Origin: Mastigocoleus testarum BC008
Lineage (GTDB): Bacteria > Cyanobacteriota > Cyanobacteriia > Cyanobacteriales > Nostocaceae
Direction: 5' to 3'
Length of the DNA: 64,000 nt
Assembly (NCBI RefSeq): GCF_001456025.1
Contig: NZ_LMTZ01000140.1
Span: 1-64,000, forward strand
Part shown: positions 27,528 to 35,956 of the stretch, in pieces
How the letters are laid out: each line of letters opens with the position of its first letter
Position numbering within the stretch: the first letter of the stretch is position 1
Program-made: the position numbers and the translations under genes
Notes under the pieces: model-generated
Databases searched by the model: none
The model's input: only the letters and a program-made list of their open reading frames with translations
What the model was told of the DNA's origin: nothing

Positions 27528-28334
27528 ATGATTACTAAAGAAAGATCGAACTCACAGGAACGTAACTTGTCGGGAATTAAGAGTCACAAACTCAAAACCC
27601 CAAAAATCTCCATTATTATTCCCACACTAAATGAAGCAAAAAATATTCAGTTAACACTAGCCACAATAAATACAGGGACAAATGTTGAAGTGATAGTTGT
27701 AGATGGTGGTTCTGAAGATGATACCGTTGCAATAACGAAGCAATATTGCAAGCAGAATGCAGGTGATAGGGATATCAAAGACATCAAAATTATTTCTGGA
27801 TATCGCGGTCGTGCTTTACAAATGAATGCGGGTGCTGCAGCAGCAACAGGAGAAATTCTTTTGTTTCTTCATGCAGATACTCGTTTACCTGCAGAATTTG
27901 ATGTGATGGTAAGAAAGATATTTTCAGCACCAATTTCCAAGTCAAAAATTGTAGCGGGTGCATTTACCCTGAAAATTGATGCAAAAGGTATCGGTTTGCG
28001 GTTAGTTGAATGGGGAGTTAAATTGCGATCGCGTTTATGGCAAATGCCCTATGGCGATCAAGCTATATTCTTAAAGAAGCAGACTTTTGAAGCAATAGGC
28101 GGTTTTCCTGAATTACCAATTATGGAAGACTTTGAATTGGTCAGACGATTGCAGTCCTTCGGTAAAATTACTACCATTAGCGTACCAGTAGTCACATCTG
28201 CTAGACGTTGGTTACAAAAAGGAGTTTTTCAAACTACCTTAATTAATCAGATTGTTATAGTTGCTTACTTTTTAGGCGTTTCTCCTCAACGTCTTCGTAG
28301 TTTATATCGTCAGGGAAAACTTATACGCTTTTAA
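27528..28334 (+). CDS. Family 2 glycosyltransferase (TIGR04283-like)
   Basis: A 268-aa GT-A enzyme. Motifs in order are SIIIPTLNEAKNI, VDGGSEDDT, GRALQMNAGAAAATGEILLF with the metal-binding LHADT, and MPYGDQAIFL. This set matches the TIGR04283 group, which in some bacteria sits near radical-SAM/selenium or arsenosugar genes. No such partner genes are visible here; instead two TVP38/TMEM64 genes and a flavin disulfide reductase follow on the same strand. The substrate is unknown. ATG at 27528; about 20 residues precede the first conserved strand. Confidence 0.85.
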   Translation: MITKERSNSQERNLSGIKSHKLKTPKISIIIPTLNEAKNIQLTLATINTGTNVEVIVVDGGSEDDTVAITKQYCKQNAGDRDIKDIKIISGYRGRALQMNAGAAAATGEILLFLHADTRLPAEFDVMVRKIFSAPISKSKIVAGAFTLKIDAKGIGLRLVEWGVKLRSRLWQMPYGDQAIFLKKQTFEAIGGFPELPIMEDFELVRRLQSFGKITTISVPVVTSARRWLQKGVFQTTLINQIVIVAYFLGVSPQRLRSLYRQGKLIRF

Positions 28335-28423
28335 GGTGATTCTCAGCTTAGCAACTTATCTTGAATTGTATAGAGAAGCAGTGAAGAAATTAGTTAGAAG
28401 AGTTACAAGTTACAGCTTGCAGG

Positions 28424-28572
28424 TTAGCAACTGTTAGTTACCAACAGTCAAATGTTAGCTATAACCCGCAAGGGTACAAATTAAGCCATAAACTGTTAAC
28501 TAATAACTGTAGTCCATAAGGGCGTGGCGTCAGCCATAAACTGTTAACTGATAACTGTTAACTGATAAGTGC
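28424..28572. repeat. STRR and dispersed-repeat mosaic
   Basis: Several AACTGTTAACTGATAACTG-type units (GTTATCA STRR family) are interrupted by GGCGTGGCGTCAGCC, a fragment of the palindromic repeat family. It fills the space upstream of the first TVP38 gene. Confidence 0.8.
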
Positions 28573-28573
28573 T

Positions 28574-29317
28574 ATGAGTCAGCAAAAGCAACGTTTTTTT
28601 TATCCCAAATTAAAGCTAGTTTCCATCGTTTTACTGGTTTTTATACTGATAATTACCAATAAACACCTTAATTTACAACAAGCATTTGCAGAAGCGATTA
28701 TCTGGGTAGAAAGTCTTGGTACGTTAGGTCCGATAGCATTTATTGCTATTTATAACTTAGCAACATTACTATTTGTACCTGGTTCCATTTTAACTCTTAA
28801 AGGAGGTTGTCTGTTTGGCTTGTTTTGGGGTTCCATCTACGTAATAATTGCTTCTACTCTGGGTGCAACTTTTGCTTTTCTAATTGGGCGTTACTTTTCA
28901 CGCAATTGGGTTCGTAAAAAAATCACTAAAAATCCACAGTTTCAAGCTATAGATAAAGCTATTGCCAAAGAAGGATTCAAAATAGTTCTACTGACTCGCT
29001 TATCACCAGTATTTCCTTTTAATTTATTAAATTACGTGTTGGGAGTTACCCAAGTATCTCTGAAAGATTATATCTTGGGTTCAATCGGTATGATTCCGGG
29101 TACTATCTTGTATGTTTACATCGGATCTTTAGCAACCGATTTGACAAGGCTCGACAGTTCAAATCTCCCCAATACTCCAGAAACTCAAATCGCTAGATGG
29201 GTAATTCAAGGAATTGGTTTAATTGCTTTTGTAATTGTAACTGTTTACATCACCAAAATTGCCCGGAAAGCACTTAATGAAAGTGTTGTTACGACACAAA
29301 TAACTGAAGAAAAATAG
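28574..29317 (+). CDS. TVP38/TMEM64 family membrane protein (paralogue 1)
   Basis: A 247-aa inner-membrane protein of the VTT/DedA superfamily. An N-terminal helix (about 15-28) is followed by the VTT core: FVPGSILTLKGGCLFGLFWG, then the conserved GATFAFLIGRYFSR, LTRLSPVFPFNLLNYVLG (the family signature), and GMIPGTILYVYIGSL. Relatives are proposed lipid scramblases or transporters important for membrane homeostasis. It is followed 43 bp later by a close paralogue, suggesting tandem duplication and cotranscription. ATG at 28574. Confidence 0.92.
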   Translation: MSQQKQRFFYPKLKLVSIVLLVFILIITNKHLNLQQAFAEAIIWVESLGTLGPIAFIAIYNLATLLFVPGSILTLKGGCLFGLFWGSIYVIIASTLGATFAFLIGRYFSRNWVRKKITKNPQFQAIDKAIAKEGFKIVLLTRLSPVFPFNLLNYVLGVTQVSLKDYILGSIGMIPGTILYVYIGSLATDLTRLDSSNLPNTPETQIARWVIQGIGLIAFVIVTVYITKIARKALNESVVTTQITEEK

Positions 29318-29360
29318 GTTTTTGTTCTAACAGTTAAACTAAAAATTTCATTTTTTAATC

Positions 29361-30197
29361 ATGACAAATAAATTAATACTATATCCTCGCCGGGATGAAA
29401 ACTCCAGCGACTTAAAAAAGACTAGAAACTCGAGATTTTTTCTCCAAAAAACATATTTACGGTTAACAATATTAGTTCTTGTAGGATTTGCGCTCCCCAT
29501 TTTGATGCATTCAGATCCTGCTTTGGCTCAGGGTACTGCGGATGGAGCTGGTTTTAATCCCCAACAGTGGTTATTAAATGCTTTGGAGTGGATTAACGAG
29601 CAAGGTACAGTTGGCGGTATTGTCTTTATGTTGCTTTATATTGTTGCAACTGTTGCTTTTTTACCAGGTTCTATTCTTACTCTCGGTGCTGGAGTAGTAT
29701 TTGGTGTATTTTTAGGTTCGCTTTATGTGTTCATCGGTGCAACACTTGGTGCAACTGCGGCTTTTTTAGTTGGGCGTTATTTAGCCAGAGGTTGGGTTGC
29801 AAACAAAATTGCAGGAAATCAAAAGTTTGCAGCAATTGACAGAGCAGTAGGTAGGGAAGGATTGAAAATAGTTTTGTTAACCCGACTCTCACCGGTATTT
29901 CCTTTCAATTTATTAAACTACGCTTACGGTTTAACGGGAGTTTCCCTCAAGGATTACTTTTTTGGAAGTGTTGGTATGCTTCCTGGAACAATAATGTATG
30001 TTTATCTTGGTTCTTTAGCAGGTAACCTTGCCACATTGGGAGCAGGTCAACAGACAAGTAACCCTGCAGTGGAATGGACTATCCGCATAGTTGGTTTAAT
30101 CGCTACGGTTGCTGTAACTGTCTACGTGACTAAAATTGCGAGAAAAGCTCTCGATGAAGAAGTTTCCCAAGACCAGGTTGCAGACGAAACAATTTAA
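29361..30197 (+). CDS. TVP38/TMEM64 family membrane protein (paralogue 2)
   Basis: A 278-aa paralogue of the preceding gene, sharing the core motifs FLPGSILTLGAGVVFGVFLG, GATAAFLVGRYLARG, LTRLSPVFPFNLLNYAYG and GMLPGTIMYVYLGSLAG. The N-terminus is about 30 residues longer and includes a signal-like helix (ILVLVGFALPILMHSDPALA). The two copies differ most in their N- and C-terminal tails, so they may be specialised. The gene ends at a heptamer array that separates it from the flavin reductase gene on the same strand. Confidence 0.92.
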   Translation: MTNKLILYPRRDENSSDLKKTRNSRFFLQKTYLRLTILVLVGFALPILMHSDPALAQGTADGAGFNPQQWLLNALEWINEQGTVGGIVFMLLYIVATVAFLPGSILTLGAGVVFGVFLGSLYVFIGATLGATAAFLVGRYLARGWVANKIAGNQKFAAIDRAVGREGLKIVLLTRLSPVFPFNLLNYAYGLTGVSLKDYFFGSVGMLPGTIMYVYLGSLAGNLATLGAGQQTSNPAVEWTIRIVGLIATVAVTVYVTKIARKALDEEVSQDQVADETI

Positions 30198-30215
30198 TAC
30201 TTGTTATCTCCTATT

Positions 30216-30340
30216 CCCCAATCCCCAATCCCCAATCCCCAGTCCCCAGTCCCCAATCCCCAATCCCCAATCCCCAATCCCCAGTCCCCAATCCCCAGTC
30301 CCCAATCCCCAATCCCCAGTCCCCAATCCCCAATCCCCAT
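30216..30340. repeat. STRR heptamer array CCCCAAT/CCCCAGT
   Basis: Seventeen full heptamers (CCCCAAT mixed with CCCCAGT) plus a partial unit lie between two co-oriented genes. Because 7 is not a multiple of 3, the array reads as Pro/Gln/Ser-rich peptides in every frame, producing false open frames. Confidence 0.97.
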
Positions 30341-30347
30341 AAAAATC

Positions 30348-31898
30348 ATGTCAAATTCAGCATTTCAAAGAGTCACACTTCCGCCAATGGACGAGCATAA
30401 CCAAAAATTGCTCTCCCATGTCCATCCCCCAGATTGGGTTAATCCCAAACCTGCTGACTGCTACGATTTAGTTGTAATTGGTGCGGGTACCGCAGGTTTA
30501 GTAGTCGCTGCAGGTGCTGCAGGTCTCGGCTTAGGTTTAAAAGTTGCATTAATTGAAAAGCATCTCATGGGTGGAGATTGCTTAAATGTTGGTTGCGTAC
30601 CATCCAAATGTGTTATTCGTTCTTCTCGTGTAGTTGCTGATATTCGCGAAGCTAAACCCTTCGGTATTAATCCCCCAGAACATATTGATGTGGATTTTCC
30701 CGCAGTAATGGCGAGAATGCGGAAACTTAGAGCTGGTATCAGTCATGTCGATTCTGCTCCCCGTTTTCAAAAACTCGGTGTGGATGTCTTTTTAGGAGAA
30801 GGTCGTTTTACTGATAAAAATAAAATTCAAGTTGGCGACCGCGTTTTGAAGTATAAAAAAGCCGTAATTGCTACAGGTGCGAGAGCTGCACGTCTTTCTA
30901 CCCCAGGAATTGAAGAAGCGGGTTATTTAACTAATGAAACAGTATTTTCCCTAACAACTCAACCCCAACGTTTAGCAGTAATTGGTGGTGGTCCCATTGG
31001 TTCTGAATTAGCCCAAGCTTTTCAACGACTTGGTACTCAGGTGGTTCTGTTCCATCGCGGTGCTCACATCTTAAATAAAGAAGATGATGATGCTGCTGAA
31101 ATAGTCCAAAATGTTTTGCAACGTGAAGGAATCCGTTTGGTACTAGGCTCTCAGTTACGGCGAGTAGAAAAGACTCCAGAAGGTAAAAAGATTCACTTTT
31201 TGACCTGTACGGGTAAAGAAGAGTCTGTAATTGTAGACGAAATTTTAGCTGGTGCAGGACGCGTCCCCAACGTTGATGGCTTAAATTTAGAAGCAGTTGG
31301 AGTAGAGTACGATCGCCGTAAAGGGGTAATAGTTAATGATTATCTGCAAACTACCAACCCTGATATTTATGCTGCAGGCGATATCTGTATGAACTGGAAG
31401 TTTACTCATGCAGCAGATGCAGCAGCAAGAATCGTAATCAAAAATACTTTATTTTCACCTTTTGGCATGGGGCGTTATAAACTTAGTAATTTAGTAATGC
31501 CTTGGGTAACATTTACCGATCCCGAAATTGCTCATGTGGGAATGTACGAGCAGGAAGCTCAAGAAAAAGGTTTTGACATTAACACCATTAAAATTGACTT
31601 TAGCCATGTGGACCGAGCGATCGCAGATGGTGAAACAGAAGGTTTTCTAAAAATTCTTCATAAGAAGGGCTCGGATGAAATTCTGGGTGCTACGATTGTT
31701 GCTCGCCATGCAGGGGAAATGATTTCTGAAGTTACCACCGCCATTGTCAACAAAATTGGCTTGAGTAAATTAAGCAGTGTAATTCACCCCTATCCTACCC
31801 AAGCAGAATGTATTAAAAAAGCTGCTGATGCTTACCGTCGTACCCTTCTTACACCCACAAGTAAAAAATTACTCGGTTTATTAACCAAGTTTTCTTAA
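30348..31898 (+). CDS. FAD pyridine nucleotide-disulfide oxidoreductase (mercuric reductase-like)
   Basis: A 516-aa class I flavoprotein disulfide reductase. The FAD site is VIGAGTAGLVVAAGAAGLGL, the redox-active pair is in GGDCLNVGCVPSK, the NAD(P) site is IGGGPIGSELAQAFQRLG, and the second FAD strand ends NPDIYAAGDICMNW. The C-terminal dimer domain has HPYPTQAECI in the catalytic-base region. The vicinal cysteine pair that ends true MerA proteins and the N-terminal metal-binding domain are both absent, so mercury reduction is not supported; relatives are often misnamed. The frame is open upstream through the heptamer array to TTG 30201, but ATG 30348 right after the array is the sensible start. 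Confidence 0.88.
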   Translation: MSNSAFQRVTLPPMDEHNQKLLSHVHPPDWVNPKPADCYDLVVIGAGTAGLVVAAGAAGLGLGLKVALIEKHLMGGDCLNVGCVPSKCVIRSSRVVADIREAKPFGINPPEHIDVDFPAVMARMRKLRAGISHVDSAPRFQKLGVDVFLGEGRFTDKNKIQVGDRVLKYKKAVIATGARAARLSTPGIEEAGYLTNETVFSLTTQPQRLAVIGGGPIGSELAQAFQRLGTQVVLFHRGAHILNKEDDDAAEIVQNVLQREGIRLVLGSQLRRVEKTPEGKKIHFLTCTGKEESVIVDEILAGAGRVPNVDGLNLEAVGVEYDRRKGVIVNDYLQTTNPDIYAAGDICMNWKFTHAADAAARIVIKNTLFSPFGMGRYKLSNLVMPWVTFTDPEIAHVGMYEQEAQEKGFDINTIKIDFSHVDRAIADGETEGFLKILHKKGSDEILGATIVARHAGEMISEVTTAIVNKIGLSKLSSVIHPYPTQAECIKKAADAYRRTLLTPTSKKLLGLLTKFS

Positions 31899-31922
31899 AA
31901 CTCAATTAATATAGCTCGTTTT

Positions 31923-33053
31923 TCAAAATCTGATAAAAATCATATCATCCCGATCCCAACCACTACCTTGACAAAGTTCATCAATCCATTTTGCTAACCT
32001 ATTGACTCGAGCCGGTTGCTCATCACTTTCGTTGTTATTATCACGTTGAAAATTTTCCTGATTTTTCAATTCTTCTTGACTGCGGATTGTTTTACTAACT
32101 TTTGTTTCAGTTCTTAATTGCTGATTTAAACCGATTTTCTGTTGTGGTATTTCTCTGCGATTATCCTCAACCTCTGATGTGACAGAATTGGATGCGACCG
32201 AAATAGTTTGGGGTTTATCTGTTGGTAGTTTTTTGATATTTTGCGGGATATTTTGTGGGAGATTTTGTTGAAAATTAGTTTGAAGTTTCGTTTGAGGATG
32301 GGGTAGGGGTTTTTGTGGGAAGGATTGACGATTTGCATCCTGTATACTACTTGCATCCTTCCCAAATTTATCTGTGGGTTTTGTAACTGTTACATCAATT
32401 GTTGGTTCGGCTCTTTTAGTTTGTGAGACTTTGGTTTGTGAGATTTTGGTTTGTGAGATTTTGGTTTGTGAAATTTGCTCCCGAGGCTGTGCTAAAGAAT
32501 GAGCTTGTTCTTTTTGATTATTATTTTGTTGCTTGAAAGAATCAACAACTACTGGAACTGCTGGTAAAGCCTTAGACTTTTGTAGGGGTTGTTGTGAAAC
32601 AGAAGGTTTTGAAGCAGAAGATTGGGAAACAGAAGGCTTAGAAACAGAAGATTGAGAAATTGAAGGCTTAGAAACAGAAGATTGAGCAACAGAAGATTGA
32701 GGAATTGCTTGACTTTCAACAGTTTTTGCGGCTGTTGTATTTGAAATATTATCGATTTTAACTAAATGTAATTGTTCTTCCGGGTTAAAGTTAAGACCTA
32801 AAGCAGCAATAATGTCATCAGGATTATTATTCAGATCTAATACAAAAGGCAAAATATGATGTAGTTTAGGTTCCAAAGCCGTGACCGTCGCCAAAATAAA
32901 ACCAGAATAGGGACGACGACGACCATTGAAGGTACCCCAAACTTGCATCCGTACTAACCAACGCCGATTTATTTTATAGTAAGTCAGCCACTTCATTTTT
33001 AGGGATTGACGCAGCTGCTGGATATTAATTGGATGCCATGATTCAGACGACAC
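31923..33053 (-). CDS. DUF5331-like protein with repetitive low-complexity middle
   Basis: A 376-aa protein. Residues 1-100 resemble DUF5331: QSLKMKWLTYYKINRRWLVR, YSGFILATVTALEPKLHHIL and LGLNFNPEEQLHLV. The middle (about 115-330) is low complexity, with two kinds of coding repeat: SVSKPS/SISQSS units and SQTKI pentapeptides from a 15-bp repeat. The end (LAKWIDELCQGSGWDRDDMIF) is a small conserved tail. It is probably a disordered linker between two folded ends. No catalytic motif or membrane segment is seen; function unknown. The family name is assigned from memory. Confidence 0.6.
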   Translation of the reverse strand: MSSESWHPINIQQLRQSLKMKWLTYYKINRRWLVRMQVWGTFNGRRRPYSGFILATVTALEPKLHHILPFVLDLNNNPDDIIAALGLNFNPEEQLHLVKIDNISNTTAAKTVESQAIPQSSVAQSSVSKPSISQSSVSKPSVSQSSASKPSVSQQPLQKSKALPAVPVVVDSFKQQNNNQKEQAHSLAQPREQISQTKISQTKISQTKVSQTKRAEPTIDVTVTKPTDKFGKDASSIQDANRQSFPQKPLPHPQTKLQTNFQQNLPQNIPQNIKKLPTDKPQTISVASNSVTSEVEDNRREIPQQKIGLNQQLRTETKVSKTIRSQEELKNQENFQRDNNNESDEQPARVNRLAKWIDELCQGSGWDRDDMIFIRF

Positions 33054-33071
33054 GCTTCCAAACCTCTTGAC

Positions 33072-33126
33072 GGTTATCAGTTGTCAGTTATCAGTTATCA
33101 GTTATCAGTTATCAGTTATCAGTTAA
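33072..33126. repeat. STRR heptamer array (GTTATCA type)
   Basis: About seven tandem TCAGTTA heptamers just upstream of the DUF5331-like gene. A shorter GTTGTCA array follows at 33243-33270. Confidence 0.9.
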
Positions 33127-33378
33127 TGCGCTACCGCGCACGCAATACCTACGGTACGCTAGAGCCTGCGGCGTCGGCAAAGAAAGCCTCTGACTAACGT
33201 CACGCAGGGCGCGCTTACACGAGCCGCTAACCGCTAGGCGCTAACAGTTGTCAGTTGTCAGTTGTCAGTTTATGGCTAACGCCATGCCCTTACGGGCTAC
33301 AGTTATCAGTTACCAATTACCTCCAATTCACTGTTAACTGTATGGCTAACGCCACGCTGAGACCGCCCTGCGCGAACG
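33127..33378. repeat. Composite dispersed-repeat mosaic
   Basis: Modules strung together: CAATACCTACGGTA (33143-33156), inverted GCCTGCGGCGTCGGC (33164-33178), CTAACGTCACGCAGG, a GTTGTCA array (33243-33270) and two TATGGCTAACGCCA units (about 33270 and 33340). It fills the 325-bp gap between two genes. Similar order appears at 35118-35235. No gene is seen here. Confidence 0.8.
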
Positions 33379-33717
33379 CTAACACTGTTCCCTGTTATGA
33401 AAACGACGATAAAGCATCTGCTCGACTTTTTCACCACCAAGTAGATGTTTTTCTATCACTAATGGAACTTGACTGGGATGGACAGCACAATACCAGGTAA
33501 CATCTGGTAACACTAGTACCATAGGACCATTACCACATTGTCCCAAACAACCACTCCCCATTACTGTTATTCCAGGAACAGTACTAACCTCAAAAGCTGC
33601 TAATACTGACTTTGCACCTTGTTTGCGACAAGTACGATTCACACATATCCGTACGCATTGAGGATAAGATGAATAATTTTGTCTTGATGAGTCGGACGGT
33701 TGGGATATACTACTCAT
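33379..33717 (-). CDS. Thioredoxin-like [2Fe-2S] ferredoxin domain protein
   Basis: A 112-aa protein with a thioredoxin-like [2Fe-2S] ferredoxin fold, related to the NuoE/HoxE cluster domain. The cluster ligands appear as CVNRTC followed by GSGCLGQCGNGP, giving the usual four-cysteine pattern. Near the end is VPLVIEKHLLGGEKVE, characteristic of this family. The first 20 residues are Ser-rich and variable. It is likely a soluble electron carrier or redox sensor. It precedes no hydrogenase or NDH gene here. cysK lies upstream on the same strand, separated by about 200 bp. Confidence 0.87.
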   Translation of the reverse strand: MSSISQPSDSSRQNYSSYPQCVRICVNRTCRKQGAKSVLAAFEVSTVPGITVMGSGCLGQCGNGPMVLVLPDVTWYCAVHPSQVPLVIEKHLLGGEKVEQMLYRRFHNREQC

Positions 33718-33845
33718 AACGCCGTTCCCATAGAAGTCATTTTATCGAAGCAATCAGAAATTAACTATTAAAAAAATCGTGGTGTCTTAAGTGATAGTCT
33801 TTAATTTTTATGAGATGAATTTATATTAAGAATTTATTTTGAAAT

Positions 33846-33895
33846 GCACCAAAGCTTGAAGCATGGCATTATTTTATGCTTAAGCTAATAGGTGC
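33846..33895 (-). terminator. Possible terminator after the cysteine synthase gene
   Basis: GCACC at 33846-33850 pairs with GGTGC at 33891-33895, and the arms continue as an imperfect stem (AAGCTTGAAGCAT with ATGCTTAAGCT). It begins about 30 bp after the cysK-type stop on the minus strand. No long T run follows. Confidence 0.4.
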
Positions 33896-33926
33896 TTTAA
33901 AGAGAAAAATCTTTTAATCTTAAATA

Positions 33927-34904
33927 TCAGGCGTCAACTGATAAACCTTTTGAGGCTAGCCATTCACGATTAAATATGCGTGACTGATATCGAGCACCAC
34001 TATCACACAAAATAGTAACTATTGTATGTCCCGGTCCCATCTGTTTTGCTAATGCTACAGCCGCACCAACATTAATACCTGTAGAACCTCCCATTAGTAA
34101 ACCATCTTTTTGAAGTAACTGATATACAACCCGTAATGCTTCTGAGTCATCGATCTGAATTGCATCATCGGTGGGTACACCCTCCATATTTGCAGTGATT
34201 CGGCTATTACCAATCCCTTCCGTAATGGAATTTCCTTCTATCTTGATTTCACCTGTTTTAACGTAACTATAGAGACCACTACCCATTGGGTCTGCAACTA
34301 CGCACTTGATGTTAGGGTTTTTCTCTTTAAGATACATCGCCGTACCAGCAAAAGTACCGCCTGTACCAGTTGAAGCTACCCAACCATCAACTTTTCCATC
34401 GGTTTGCTTCCAAATTTCTGGACCTGTAGTCTCATAATGGGCGCGACGATTAGCTAAATTGTCAAATTGATTTGCCCAAATGGCGTTTTCCATTTCCGAT
34501 GCAATGCGACCAGAAAGCTTAACATAATTATTTGGATCTCTGTAAGGTACTGCAGGAACTGGTCTAACTTCAGCACCTAATGCCCTCAAAGCATCCATTT
34601 TCTCCTGTGATTGAGTTTCAGGAATAATAATTAAACATTTATAACCTTTAGCATTGCAAATATGTGCTAAGCCAATACCCGTATTTCCCGCTGTTCCCTC
34701 TACAACAGTACCACCTGGTTTAAGTAAACCTTTTTCTTCTGCATCTTGAATAATATAAAGCGCAGCGCGGTCTTTGACCGAACCTCCAGGATTGAGAAAT
34801 TCTGCTTTCCCTAAAATTTCACAACCGGTTTCTTCACTGAAGCTTTTTAAGCGAATTAGTGGTGTGTTACCAACGGTACCCACAAAACCATCTTTAATAT
34901 CCAT
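33927..34904 (-). CDS. cysK: Cysteine synthase A (O-acetylserine sulfhydrylase)
   Basis: A 325-aa PLP enzyme that makes L-cysteine from O-acetylserine and sulfide. The PLP lysine is Lys44 in NPGGSVKDRAA; the substrate loop is EGTAGNTGIGLA and the phosphate cradle GWVASTGTGGTFAGTA. Length fits the CysK/CysM group. The exact subgroup is uncertain: the EGTAGNTG loop rather than the more usual EPTSGNTG is typical of cyanobacterial/plant-like CysA-type homologues that may take other thiol donors. ATG at 34904. Confidence 0.92.
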   Translation of the reverse strand: MDIKDGFVGTVGNTPLIRLKSFSEETGCEILGKAEFLNPGGSVKDRAALYIIQDAEEKGLLKPGGTVVEGTAGNTGIGLAHICNAKGYKCLIIIPETQSQEKMDALRALGAEVRPVPAVPYRDPNNYVKLSGRIASEMENAIWANQFDNLANRRAHYETTGPEIWKQTDGKVDGWVASTGTGGTFAGTAMYLKEKNPNIKCVVADPMGSGLYSYVKTGEIKIEGNSITEGIGNSRITANMEGVPTDDAIQIDDSEALRVVYQLLQKDGLLMGGSTGINVGAAVALAKQMGPGHTIVTILCDSGARYQSRIFNREWLASKGLSVDA

Positions 34905-35317
34905 AAATAATATCCATTTGAAGATTTACTATAAAAATTGTGGCCTATTGTGGCGGTCAATAGGCGGTCAATAATTTAAATGATAAGTAACGGGAATAGG
35001 TAATAGGTAATAGGTAATGTTCTAGAGCAAATCCACATTGTATTTATGGGGCACTATCTATACTTCTAAGCCTGCTTGAGGCTTAAAAATAACTATCCCT
35101 AGGATTTTTAATACAATCAATACCTACGGTATACCCTTAGCCTGCGGCGTCGGCAGTTAACCTTTGAGTAACGTCACCCTACCTTAGTTGTCCCACCTCT
35201 AGAATGGAGCCACTAACGCTAACCGCCTGCTGCTAACACCCATTACCAGTTACCAATTACCAATTACCAGCTAACTGTATCGAAAGTAATCAAGTCGTTA
35301 TTCAGACAAACATGTTA
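34905..35317. other. Gene-free gap with repeat mosaic
   Basis: About 410 bp. It holds GGTAATA tandem units (about 34999-35019), the module CAATACCTACGGTA (35118-35131), inverted GCCTGCGGCGTCGGC (35140-35154), GAGTAACGTCA, and an ACCAATT/ACCAGTT heptamer run (about 35242-35272). The module order resembles 33143-33200. Confidence 0.75.
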
Positions 35318-35956
35318 TTACTTGTTGGGTTGAGGAGTCATCCTTAAATAAGGTTTGACAACTTCATATCCTTTGGGGAATTTTTCTTTGAGAACATCTG
35401 GATCTTGGAGTGTGGGGACAATTACACAATCATCACCATCTTTCCAGTCAGCAGGAGTTGCAACACTGTAATCATCTGTTAACTGCAAAGAATCAATTAC
35501 CCGCAAAATTTCATCAAAGTTACGTCCAGTGCTAGGAGGATAGGTTAGAGTTAGTCGTAGCTTTTTGTTGGGGTCAATAACAAACACCGTCCTTACGGTC
35601 ACCTTAGCATTTGCATTGGGGTGAATCATATCGTAAAGGTCAGAAACCTTATGGTCAGGATCTGCCAAAATGGGGTAGTTAAGTTTAGCACTTTGGGTTT
35701 CTTCAATATCAACCGCCCAACCATTATGGGAGTCAACATCATCAACGCTCAAAGCCACAGCCTTAACATTACGCTTATCAAATTCTGGCTTAAGTTTCGC
35801 AACGGTTCCTAACTCGGTAGTGCAAACAGGTGTATAGTCTGCTGGGTGTGAGAATAACACAACCCAACTGTCACCTGCCCAATCATAAAAATTGATTTCT
35901 CCATGGGTAGAAGCTTGGGTAAAATTCGGTACTGTGTCACCTAGTCGGAGAGCCAT
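35318..35956 (-). CDS. 1-Cys peroxiredoxin (Prx6 type)
   Basis: A 212-aa thiol peroxidase that reduces hydrogen peroxide and alkyl hydroperoxides. The peroxidatic Cys45 sits in HPADYTPVCTTELG. The long C-terminal arm (DGDDCVIVPTLQD and GYEVVKPYLRMTPQP) is the Prx6 dimer extension. There is no canonical resolving cysteine; the second Cys, in DDCVIVP, is conserved in the family but not usually resolving. It is cytoplasmic, with no signal peptide. A short palindrome lies about 65-77 bp upstream. ATG at 35956. Confidence 0.95.
   Translation of the reverse strand: MALRLGDTVPNFTQASTHGEINFYDWAGDSWVVLFSHPADYTPVCTTELGTVAKLKPEFDKRNVKAVALSVDDVDSHNGWAVDIEETQSAKLNYPILADPDHKVSDLYDMIHPNANAKVTVRTVFVIDPNKKLRLTLTYPPSTGRNFDEILRVIDSLQLTDDYSVATPADWKDGDDCVIVPTLQDPDVLKEKFPKGYEVVKPYLRMTPQPNK

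Noticed and set aside
30216..30340. Tandem array considered as a CRISPR array
   Set aside because: The units are 7 bp and contiguous, with no spacers and no cas genes nearby; it is an STRR. The same applies to 52804-52930.
30136..30342. 68-codon plus-strand frame rich in Pro-Gln-Ser
   Set aside because: It overlaps the TVP38 gene end and then reads through the CCCCAAT array.
30201..30347. N-terminal extension of the flavin reductase from TTG 30201
   Set aside because: The extension is entirely repeat-encoded, and a normal ATG with conserved sequence following it lies at 30348.
30348..31898. Naming the flavin reductase as mercuric reductase (merA)
   Set aside because: It lacks the C-terminal vicinal cysteine pair and the N-terminal metal-binding domain, and no mer genes are present.
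33255..33500. 81-codon plus-strand frame
   Set aside because: Begins in the repeat mosaic and overlaps the well-supported [2Fe-2S] gene on the other strand.
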